Assembly (NCBI GenBank): GCA_036897625.1
Contig: JAYMTA010000550.1
Span: forward strand, 1 to 27,006
Origin: Pelargonium cotyledonis
Lineage: Eukaryota > Streptophyta > Magnoliopsida > Geraniales > Geraniaceae
Length of the DNA: 27,006 bases
Direction: 5' to 3'
Part shown: positions 1-8,609 of the stretch, in pieces
Layout of the letters: each line of letters starts with the position of its first letter
Position numbering within the stretch: position 1 is the stretch's first letter
The notes under the pieces: model-generated
What the model was told of the DNA's origin: nothing
The model's input: the letters and a program-made list of their open reading frames with translations, nothing else
The model's database searches: none
Position numbers and translations under genes: made by a program

Positions 1-202
1 TTAGGACGTGGGTGTATGTCTGATATAGGTTTTCTTTTGATCATTTCTTCATGAATGATGGTTTAGATCAGTGAAGTTGGTCGTCGAACTAGTTCGAGTC
101 TTTATTTCTTTGTCTGGTCTCGGAGTTACAGTGGTATTGTTTTGTAACCCCGTTATGAACACTTGGTAATAATATCAGTTATTCCCTCCAAAAAAAAAAA
201 AA
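1..202 (+). mobile_element. 3' end of a retroposed element (probable LINE tail)
   Basis: The first 190 bases read like an untranslated 3' tail (TTTGTAACCCCG, then TTGGTAATAATATCAG) and stop abruptly at a genomic run of 13 A at 190-202, followed by ordinary AT-rich spacer. A genome-encoded poly(A) after such a tail is the usual mark of target-primed retrotransposition, so a LINE 3' end or a processed gene copy is the best reading. The body would lie left of the window. No protein domain is visible, so the family is not established. The 3' end of a normal gene with a chance A-run is the alternative. Confidence 0.4.
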
Positions 203-2285
203 GATAAATGTCATATATATCAATCTTCACATTTGAAATAATTAAAATATAATAATTTTCATTTCAAAAAAATTATATATAGTAATAATTTTGAGCACAT
301 ACTGATTTATCAAATGTTTTTTAAAATAAATTTCTTGAAGGACATAAGTTTATAATAGAGCACCTATAAAAAAAATGATAGAGCATAATTAATAGAAAAT
401 AAAACAATAAATACTATATCAGAAGGTGATTAAGAACAATTTGACTCAATTCAATTCCATTCAATTTTTGAGACATTCGTTTGATTATATATATTTATTT
501 AAATGTGAACACTTCGTTTTGTAGTGTTATCTCAATAGATGACAAATATGTTTCTGCAAAATAAAAAATAACTTAACCATTATTTGTTCTTTTAAATTAC
601 ATTTATTGATTTATTTCTGTAATCAATACTACATATATTTAATTTGTTAGAAGACTCTTTCATTTTTGTTTCTTTTGGAAAATTTATCCTCATATTTTAT
701 GTGACTCCTACCTAATATTTCTAGTCCCTAACCATTCATGCACATTAATCATCAATATTTAATTTCTCCATTAAATAAATACTTTAGACAACCGACTAAT
801 TCTCAACATTGTGTCACTTCCAACTCCATAATAATTTAAACCCCAAACGTTAAACTCTTTGAATTAAAATTTCAGGTTTTTATTTCAAAGAATTTAAAGT
901 AACACAATAAAGAAACTAGGAGTTATAGATTATAACAAGTCATTACATCTAATAAACATAAATATTTTGTATTCAATCTCATCACTTTCATTAAAAAGAA
1001 TAAAATTAAGAAGAGTAATTGCTACAAACAAAAAAAAAAGTGTAAGAATTTATGTCTAATTGTGAACTATTGATTTAGGGTAAAACTATTAGCTAATCTT
1101 TCAACAATACACATATTAATACTTTATATTGGAACTGGTTTATAAGTTATTATTGAATTTTCATCTATTTTAATCACAACATCTATAGTATCCACTAAGC
1201 ATTACTTTATTTCCATTGATTTTGGACTAAAAGTAAGCTAGCGTTCGTATACTTTAGTTTTTAACTTAATTAATTAATTACAACTCATTTTCTCGATATT
1301 CCTCAAAATTTGTAGTTATTTATCTCATTTGATGAGATTATAAAACACACAGGTTGAATTTGAGGACATCCAAATACAATAGATTAAATTTTAATATATG
1401 GTGAGTGAGAGTAATTAATCATGTTTAAGTTGGGAACTATGATTTAAATGCAAAACACAACTATTAATTATATTTTTACATGAATCTTGTGAAAAGTATA
1501 TATACATGAATTATTACACCAGTGCATATAATTTTGTGTAGATTTTAAGTGATATTGTCATTGAAATTTAGCCTTGGTTTTACAATGTATAATGTGTGCA
1601 ACAACACAATTCACAAAATGGACATAAATGTTTCATAAAAGTCATAGTCTATTTATTTTTCTTAATTGTTTTGTTGGTTACTCATCAACTATCAAGAACC
1701 CACTTCATTATGAATGAATTTAGCTATAAAACTATACTTTTCAGCTAGTTGCTCACTATGCTATTAAAATAAGACCCACACACATTCAAATTAGTAATGA
1801 CACCATACCTTTTCCATGTTCATATATTTGCTTACACTATACTAATTAATTTTTAGTTGTTGTGGTAAAAGCAAAAGTATACTCAATTTGATCTATACGA
1901 ATATATATTTCTCGTCATTGTCGTGTGGTTTAATAACATCAGATTGAAAGATAAGCATGAACGTTGTCCAAATCAGTAGGGTACAAGTCTTATCAACATT
2001 TAATTTTTTGAAATAATAATTCATACGTAATCACTCAAAATGCAAAGGACTTTCTATAGTGTATTACTAATTTTTAGGCAATGGGTCACTTTCGCGCCGA
2101 TTAAGTGGAGCTCCAAACCCTAGGTGTATAAAGATTGCTACAAACTCAAAAGCCCTAAGGCAATTAAAGCTTATATTTCCTACTATTCGTTATTTTTCAC
2201 GTCTTTTTTCTTCATTGGATGACTAATTTTAACGTGAAAGTAATTCTTTATGTGAGCATCCGATCACTAACATTTCTAAATTATC

Positions 2286-2420
2286 TCAAATAACTATGAT
2301 CATAATCATGTCTAAATTTGATTATTTAGACCATTTAATACTAAATTTTGATTATATATATGTGAAGATCGGAAAATAATATCTTTATTGCAATTTCATC
2401 AGATTTTGTTAATTTCAATG
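2286..2420. repeat. Diverged direct repeat, copy 1
   Basis: This segment runs from TCAAATAACT to AATTTCAATG. It matches 2557-2698 through shared blocks: ATTATTTAG, the ATACTAAA region, TGAAGAT, TCTTTATTGCAATTTCAT and TTCAATG. The copies are about 271 bp apart, with 136 bp between them. The differences are small indels and substitutions, so the duplication is old. It may be a local duplication or the remains of an element. Confidence 0.6.
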
Positions 2421-2556
2421 AAACGATGACGATATCATATGTAAATGTTGGGTTGCTATACATTTAGACTACAAAAATATGAAATATTGCCACATCAATT
2501 TATACCAAAAAAATTTATATAAAATTTGCGACAAAAAACATTTTTTGAAAATAATT

Positions 2557-2698
2557 TCAAATAACTTAATATCATTTCAATCAATATGTCTTCATTCTAT
2601 TATTTAGGTCATTTAAATACTAAAATTTTATGAAGATAGGAGAATAATCTCTTTATTGCAATTTCATAAGTTTTTTTTTTTTTGGGTTAAATTCAATG
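2557..2698. repeat. Diverged direct repeat, copy 2
   Basis: Second copy of the segment at 2286-2420, in the same orientation. The best block is CTTTATTGCAATTTCATAAG. A T-run at about 2671-2683 has expanded in this copy relative to the first. Confidence 0.6.
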
Positions 2699-3438
2699 GA
2701 CAATAAGATTGGATGTTTTCAATAGAGTCATGTGGGCATAATAATGTCCAACCATGCAAAGTGACCAAACTTTTTTTTTTTGTTGTTGATAATTTTGCTT
2801 CTTCTTCAACATTTTGTTTTGCAGCTAGTCACCATAGTTCATAAATTGAACCAATTAATATAATTTCCATTTTTTCTTTGACAATTATAAGAGATTGCAT
2901 GTAGGTATAGCTGTATAGTATTAATTGTTTCTCAAGAGGCATTAATGAAATATATCTACTTGGAATGTGGTAGAAGCAACCCTAGACCTAGCTTCTTCCA
3001 TCATCATTTGTTTTTGCCAAAACTTTGCAATTTTTGTTTTCACATCACTTGAATGAATAATTCAAAATAATTAAACGGGTCATATCAAAATGATCCTGAG
3101 TTGAAAAAAAAAAAATCTTCTCTTAAAATTTGATTTGCCAACTATTTAAAATCACATGGGTCAAAATCATATCAAGTTGAAACAAAAAATCTTATTCTAT
3201 AATATAATTTGTAAAACATTTTCCAGTGTCTTTAATCAATCGCTCAAATTTTCCTTGCTAAATATTTGGTTCGAATTTGTTATAATTAAAATTGGATCAA
3301 ACTCGAGTTGAAATAAGCTTGCAACTTTTGATCGGATTTGTTTATTAAATTTTGTAATTGTCATATGTTGTATTTAATATGATTCAAAAATATAATTTTA
3401 CTTACATGTTTCATATCTTATAACTTATATTATATACC

Positions 3439-3497
3439 GAGTTCATTATTGAAATTATAGATTGAGTTCATTATTGAAATTATAGATTAAGTTCATT
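3439..3497. repeat. 25-bp tandem repeat, about 2.4 copies
   Basis: The units at 3439-3463 and 3464-3488 are identical (GAGTTCATTATTGAAATTAT followed by AGATT). A partial third copy, AAGTTCATT, follows. This is a simple local tandem duplication in spacer DNA, and perfect identity suggests it is recent. Confidence 0.85.
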
Positions 3498-3725
3498 GTA
3501 ATCTGTATTTACGCATGAATTATTATATAGTTTTAAGTTTGTAATGTATTAAATGATTGTTAAGTATATTATAACTTTTCTTTTTATAAGCTGTTTAGTA
3601 TATTATTTATATAATATTTTGCTACACATGAAATTAAAAATTAGTATTCATGCTCATTTATATGACATGTACTAAAAATAGTTTGATTCAAATATGTTAC
3701 AGCCCAAGTCCAATATTCTAATGAC

Positions 3726-3810
3726 ACACATATATATTTGAAGAATTTGTGCATGAATATGCATGTTTCTAAGATACTCAAAATTGTTGAACCCACCACA
3801 CCTCCAAATT
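3726..3810. repeat. Dispersed direct repeat, copy 1
   Basis: This copy shares with 4077-4207 the order ACA-TATATAT, GAATTTRTGCATG, ATATGCA, TAAGATA and a strongly conserved GTTGAACCCACCACACCT. The second copy carries an expanded TGCA-rich and (TA)n stretch between these blocks. The copies are in the same orientation about 350-400 bp apart. Confidence 0.55.
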
Positions 3811-4076
3811 TTCATTCTCATTGACATGCAATACTAGTTTTACTTCTAATAATATATGATAAAATATATAGATTTGTCGAGTAGACCAAACACAAACTTA
3901 ATTATCTATCAATGAGTCATCAACTCTAAAGCTTAAGTCGACCTCTACCCGAGTAAAATGAAAGTATCAAGCTAGTTAGCTTTAGCTTCATTTGAGCTCG
4001 AATCGAGTACAAAAAATTACCAAGCCGAGCCAAGCTTTGATAATTAATTTTACACTTCATTTAACTTGATCACTAT

Positions 4077-4207
4077 AACATTTATATGTATATGTGAGGA
4101 ATTTATGCATGCATATGCAAGATGCATTGCATGTCTATATATATATATATATATATATGTACCTACTAAGATAGTGAATATAGTTGAACCCACCACACCT
4201 TCAAATA
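4077..4207. repeat. Dispersed direct repeat, copy 2, with microsatellite expansion
   Basis: Second copy of 3726-3810. It ends in GTTGAACCCACCACACCT followed by TCAAAT, against TCCAAAT in copy 1. It contains the 23-bp (TA)n tract at 4136-4158, which accounts for much of the length difference. Confidence 0.55.
4136..4158. repeat. (TA)n microsatellite
   Basis: Perfect alternating TA tract of 23 bases. Similar shorter tracts lie at about 5853-5867 and 6045-6062. They are likely length-polymorphic and have no coding significance. Confidence 0.9.
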
Positions 4208-6844
4208 AGATGTTAAATGTGGGGTTTATAAATGAGACACTGAAAGCTCAAGCTTGCTATTTCAGCTACCAGTGGCCATTAAAAGTTGGCTACAATGCCT
4301 ATACTACTATACAACAAATTACGCGTTTTTTTCTTGTTCGTATCAATGACCAAATCTACAGTAAGCAATGTAGTTGAGAAATGTACGTATAATAATATGT
4401 TTGTCGAGTGATGTTTCATATGAAAATCGAAACAAGTTAAATTTTGGAGCCACTTAATTTCATTGCAGTTTTTTAAGAATATGCTTCATGTTCCGAACAT
4501 GATTTGATTCAATTTTAGTGTTGATAAAGAAAAGATGATAACGGTTTATTGTTTTTGGTTAATCGTTTAGGTGCACAAATAAGTGGAGCACAATCGGTCA
4601 AGTATTTTATAAACCGTACGTACGTTAATGTTTTGACAAAGTTTCAAATATATTAAAATGTATAATTTGTTTTTGCGTTGTGCAACTAAGCTTTCTTTTA
4701 ATTTTGTCAAGTGACTCGTGATAATTAGAAGTTAAGTGGAAGAAAAAAAATAAACATTTACAAACATATTTCAATATGTATCTAAACATTTTTTCAACTG
4801 ACCTCTACTATCAACATTTCTAAAATATATTGACGTACGTGATGACATATATATGTGTGTGTATATATATTTATTTATTTATATGTAATTTTTTTAAAGA
4901 TATTTATATAAGTAATTAGTATTTAGAACCTTAATTTTTCTAAAAACTAGTACAAATGAGTAGTAATTTCAATATAAAAAAATGAATATTTTCCAAAGAA
5001 AGCAAGTACGTATATGATTCAATTGAGTAAAATAACGACAATTGAATTATATGATATTATGATGATTAATGTTTGAAATTTTTTATGCAGGTTGATTCAG
5101 TTATTCAATATTCTTCAAAGAATATCTCACATTTGATCATTTATATATGCATGCATGGCATTTAGAGATTAAAAGAAATTAATATATCTTAATTAACTAG
5201 TAAATAAATGAAAAATAAAGTTTGGTATTATATATGGTCAAACTTGTAGTAACATTTGGTGCATATGAATTATATGTACTTTCATTATAAATCCATGCAA
5301 ATTGACCTATAATTATTTGCATGTAATTGTTTTAAAACAATTTGAAGAAACCCTAGTTGAGAATGACGAAAATGCTAAGTCTATTTGCAAAAATACATCC
5401 TAAACTTTGGCAAAACTGAGTTGCTTGGTTTGTTTTTATTTGGGCAAACTGAGCTTTAGATTTATCCATGAACATCAATATCTAAACTCAAAACACCGTC
5501 TAATTGAAATAGCCTAAAATGACATACTTCATCGCATAACGATGAGTTTTGATTGCATACTAGTTCCAAGTGCACCAAATAATTTATTCCCTCTACGGCG
5601 TCTTCATTTTTGTCTCCAATTTCTAGCTAACCCAAAGCCAAATACATTTGCATTAGAGTCCACAATTCAAATTTTGATCGGTATCTTTCAAGTTTTACGT
5701 GTAAAATAACCAGATTTGTACAAATTTGCCTAACCCGAAGAAATGTGTGTTGAGTTTCCAGTCCGAACTACCATCTTTAACTATGTATGTGTGTATATAT
5801 ATTTCATACTCCGCTCGACTCAAAAATTGGTCTGGTATACAAACCAAATCCGATATATATATATATAAAGATCTAATCCGATCCAAACTTGAAATGAGCA
5901 CAGATTGTGAATTTTAGATTTTACATATAACATGTAAGGGTTTGTCCGAGCTTATCCAACTCAAAAATTGATCGAGTCTACTATGAACAACCTGAACGTG
6001 CAATAATGCATATCAGATTTCGGGTGCTCATATACACGCGTATGTATATATATATATATATAAGACTTAAATTGAAGATGGTATTTATTAGAAGACCAAA
6101 TATTGTTGGGGGAAGTAAAAAAGGGTACAAGGAAAGGAAGGAGCTGGAAATTGAGAGTGTGGTTTTTACAGATACAACATAAATAGCATAAACAGATCAG
6201 GTGGTCCATTCTTCTATACCTGTTTCTTCTATTCAATTTTAACAACTAATTAAATAATTGTTGGACTCATATTAATTTTCTTTTACAAATAGCCACATAG
6301 ATACAGCTTTTCACATGCTTGCATATAAATTTTATTATATAGTTTTTATAATTTTATTTAATTTTGTAATTTAAATCACCGTGTTGTCAGATTCTACTGT
6401 ACAATATATTACAAACCCAAAATCTGCCTACCAATATGTGAATAGTTAATTTGTTAGGAATATCGGTATGGAATAGCATAAATATTGTGTCCATATTTAA
6501 TTCACACCCATTTAATTATTTATGGAGATGGAGATTTAGGACACTGTGTTCTTGGTCGGGTTCGGGTCGAGTTTTTTTTTTTTTACCCAATCATATTGAT
6601 ATGTATATATACCTACCCGTTTGGATTGAATGGATTTGGTTTGGTTCGGTCCACGTTCGTTCGTTCTGAATATTTGGAAGATGATAGAACCGATGTGTTT
6701 GACACTGCAATATCAAACACGTTTGATATGTCAGGTTATTAGAATTACTTTACAATTATATATATTCTTAAGGGCGTGTGTCACAACACGACTAATTAAT
6801 CGTGCATGCGTGTGTTAGAGGTCCAACATGAACACAAAACGATC

Positions 6845-6852
6845 ACTAAAAT
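6845..6852 (+). repeat. Target-site duplication, left (hAT element)
   Basis: ACTAAAAT directly abuts the CAAGGCC terminus. The identical 8-mer recurs at 7881-7888 directly after the other terminus. Eight base pairs is the duplication size made by hAT transposases. Confidence 0.8.
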
Positions 6853-7412
6853 CAAGGCCGTTTCAAGGATTTTAGGGGCCCTGTGCTAAAAACAAAACTT
6901 GGGTCCCCAAAAATTTTAAATTGTAACGAATGAAAATAAACTTGATCAGTTAACCGAAATTAATATGCCGGTTGCGGTTATATTGTTAAACTTAAGAGTA
7001 AAATAATATGCATACACTTGTTAATAAAAAAAGAGAGTAAAATTTTGACATGAATACAATATTTGATTTACTAAGACACAATAAAAATATCAAAAACTTT
7101 GTTTTTATATACTATGCATGTTTATGAATTGAACTGTCATATGCGATTTTGATTTTTATGAACCGCAATTGATTAAAGACTACAATTAAACCACATTAAA
7201 TGAATTCGGTTAAAAATCGATCGACTTTGATTTTAGTTATATACTGACCAAATATAAACAAATTAAAAATTTTTAATATTTCTCGAAATCCAATTAGAAC
7301 CCACAAAAATTTAACTTTAAAATTAATTATATATCTAAGTCCGATATAGAAAAAATCACATATATTAGTCTAATAAGAGAAATGTGATTTGAACTATAAT
7401 TTTTAGATAAAG

Positions 7413-7423
7413 AGAATGACTTG
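7413..7423 (+). repeat. Target-site duplication, left (SINE)
   Basis: AGAATGACTTG precedes the SINE body and is repeated exactly at 7574-7584 after its A-rich tail. A duplication of 11 bp or slightly more is in the usual range for LINE-mobilised SINEs. Confidence 0.85.
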
Positions 7424-7573
7424 GTCCCCTAGGGGATGACGCAATGGTCAAGAACACACATCTCCATGTGGCAGGTCGTGGGTTCAAATCCCATTGCGTC
7501 GAGTGGGGTTTAAAGGGGAGAGCTACCCCCTATTATGTAGCTCAACTAGTTAGTTTAAGAAAAAGAAAAAAAA
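7424..7573 (+). mobile_element. tRNA-derived SINE
   Basis: This is a 150-bp element with both parts of an internal RNA polymerase III promoter. The A box TGACGCAATGG is at 7437-7447 (one mismatch to TRGYNNARNNG) and the B box GGTTCAAATCC is at 7481-7491. The spacing between the boxes suits a tRNA-related head. An A-rich tail (AAGAAAAAGAAAAAAAA type, about 7557-7573) follows, and exact 11-bp flanking repeats prove retroposition. The 5' end carries a near-palindrome, GTCCCCTAGGGGA. A second A-box-like string, TAGCTCAACTAG, lies near the 3' end at 7538-7549. The SINE sits inside the hAT-like element, so it is the younger insertion. I cannot assign a named family. Confidence 0.85.
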
Positions 7574-7584
7574 AGAATGACTTG
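7574..7584 (+). repeat. Target-site duplication, right (SINE)
   Basis: Exact copy of AGAATGACTTG directly after the A-rich tail of the SINE. Confidence 0.85.
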
Positions 7585-7685
7585 TTTCTCTTACTGGAGC
7601 TTCATGCTCTTAGTTGCATACAAGAAGAGATGAAAAAATTGATACAGGGAGAGCTTTAGAAAAATGAGAGCTGCATTAAATTTCT

Positions 7686-7853
7686 TGCAGTTTATAGTCG
7701 CAGATAACAACTGCAGGTAAAAGCCCAAAACAATGCATTTTTACAGTTAGTAACAGCAGTTAATAACTGCAGTTAAAATTCTAGAACAATACATTTTTGC
7801 AGTTTATAACCGCAGTTACTAAGTGCTGCTAGAAATCCGAAACGCTGCGGTGC
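7686..7853. repeat. Three tandem 56-bp subterminal repeats of the hAT-like element
   Basis: Copies start at 7686, 7742 and 7798, each exactly 56 bp apart. Shared blocks are T(G/A)CAGTT, a following CAG or GCAG, AACTGCAG, and AACAATRCATTTT at the junction of copies 1/2 and 2/3. Copy 3 diverges in its second half. They lie near the right terminus, where hAT elements keep repeated transposase-binding sites, so a binding role is a fair inference. Confidence 0.75.
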
Positions 7854-7880
7854 AGTTGCGCACCCTAATGGCTGGCCTTG

Positions 7881-7888
7881 ACTAAAAT
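7881..7888 (+). repeat. Target-site duplication, right (hAT element)
   Basis: ACTAAAAT, identical to 6845-6852, directly follows the GGCCTTG terminus. Confidence 0.8.
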
Positions 7889-8034
7889 GTGTTGAGTACT
7901 CCAACACACACGACTATAAAACGTGTGAGATCAAACACGCTCATTTAGTGTTGTGTTCATAATACGTTACGACACGAATTGCCCATTTGAGTGACATTTG
8001 TTCTACACAAGTAACAAAAATATAACCCTGCATA

Positions 8035-8192
8035 GCACTTGGATTTGAATTTTTATTCAACAATGAGAATCAAAAATAAAAATAAAAATAATATTCTCAT
8101 TCTTCGTATTATCACCTTTTCTCTATTACAAATTTACAATGATTTCAAATCGGAAATCTCATTTTCATTCCATATATTTTAATCCAAGCATG
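8035..8192. mobile_element. Degraded MITE related to the Harbinger-like element at 10655
   Basis: Imperfect inverted ends, GCACTTGGATTTGAA on the left and TTTTAATCCAAGCATG on the right, enclose AT-rich sequence with TGAGAATC and ATTCTCATTC. The same strings (AATCCAAGCATG, GAGAATCTCATTCTCATTC) occur inside the better preserved element at 10655-10824. No convincing target duplication was found, so the limits are approximate. Confidence 0.4.
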
Positions 8193-8609
8193 ACTTTATC
8201 GTAATGAAATCAATTGAAAAGCGTATCATAACGAAAAAGATGGTTGATACAATTTTCAAGAAGCAGAAGAGATACTTGGTTATAGAAAGCGCATTAAGAT
8301 GGAGAACCAGAAAAGAATTTTGGAAAAATAATCTTCAGGAGCGAGAAAGAGTTCAAAAAGACAAAAAACTAATACACAATTTACTAGTCAATTAAATATT
8401 CAACGACGAAACTAGAGATGGTAACCAAATCGAAACATGTTACTATTTGAAATAGTTTGTCAATCAGAATTTGGGAGCTACTCGTTCTGTCGATATCAAC
8501 TCTAACATTACTAACTACGTATGTTATACAACATATGTACTACGTATTTTTATACAAACTAATTTACGAGCATAGTTATTTAGTACATACAAACAATACG
8601 TGAATGTCG
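8193..8609. other. Spacer and probable 3' untranslated region of the channel gene
   Basis: This is the stretch between the MITE relic and the channel stop codon. The part nearest 8609 should be the 3' UTR of the minus-strand channel gene. No clear poly(A) signal was singled out. A lysine-rich 63-codon frame on the plus strand (8204-8395) has no recognisable domain and is not called as a gene. Confidence 0.4.

Larger units (their letters stand above)
203..6670. other. AT-rich intergenic spacer, no gene seen
   Basis: About 6.5 kb with no reading frame longer than about 100 codons and no recognisable protein motif. It is AT-rich with many homopolymer runs, several (TA)n tracts and old, diverged direct repeats (listed separately). 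Patches with GAGCTCGAAT, AAGCCGAGCCAAGC (about 3900-4045), CGACTCAAAAATTGG (about 5815-5970) and TCGGGTTCGGGT (about 6557-6570) resemble degraded dispersed plant repeats, but no complete element could be bounded. I see no tRNA or rRNA here. Confidence 0.6.
6853..7880. mobile_element. Non-autonomous hAT-like DNA transposon carrying a nested SINE
   Basis: This is a 1,028-bp element bounded by short inverted ends: CAAGGCC at 6853 and GGCCTTG ending at 7880. A perfect 8-bp direct repeat, ACTAAAAT, flanks it. The terminal pattern CAAGG fits the degenerate hAT end YARNG, and the 8-bp duplication fits hAT. No transposase frame is visible, so it would have needed help from elsewhere. The left end contains AGGGGCCCTGTGC. 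The right end contains a three-copy 56-bp subterminal repeat (7686 to about 7853) full of GCAGTT/AACTGC motifs, as expected for transposase-binding subterminal repeats. A SINE (7424-7573) was inserted later; without it and its extra target copy the element is about 867 bp. The inverted ends match strictly over only about 7 bp, so family assignment rests mainly on the duplication. Confidence 0.72.
6675..7990. repeat. Older ACACGAC-rich repeat split by a hAT insertion
   Basis: Both flanks of the transposon at 6853-7880 carry the same unusual vocabulary. The left flank (about 6690-6844) has GTGTTTGACACTG, CAAACACGTTTGATATG and GTCACAACACGAC. The right flank (7889-7990) has CAACACACACGAC, CAAACACGC and ACGACACGAATTGCCC. 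Such ACACGAC/CGTGTT sequence also marks the elements in the channel introns at 8812-9156 and 11768-12186. I infer that one older element was interrupted. Its outer ends are not sharply defined and the boundaries given are approximate. Confidence 0.4.

Noticed and set aside
4066-4377. 103-codon plus-strand frame in the left spacer
   Set aside because: It runs through a (TA)n microsatellite giving an IYIYIY stretch and overlaps a duplicated spacer segment. There is no domain or coding-like composition.
7444-7659. 71-codon plus-strand frame
   Set aside because: It is the chance translation of the SINE (the GRGFKSHC-like part is the tRNA B-box region) and continues into the hAT element.
8204-8395. 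Lysine-rich 63-codon plus-strand frame
   Set aside because: There is no recognisable family, no promoter or neighbour support, and it lies between a MITE relic and a 3' UTR.
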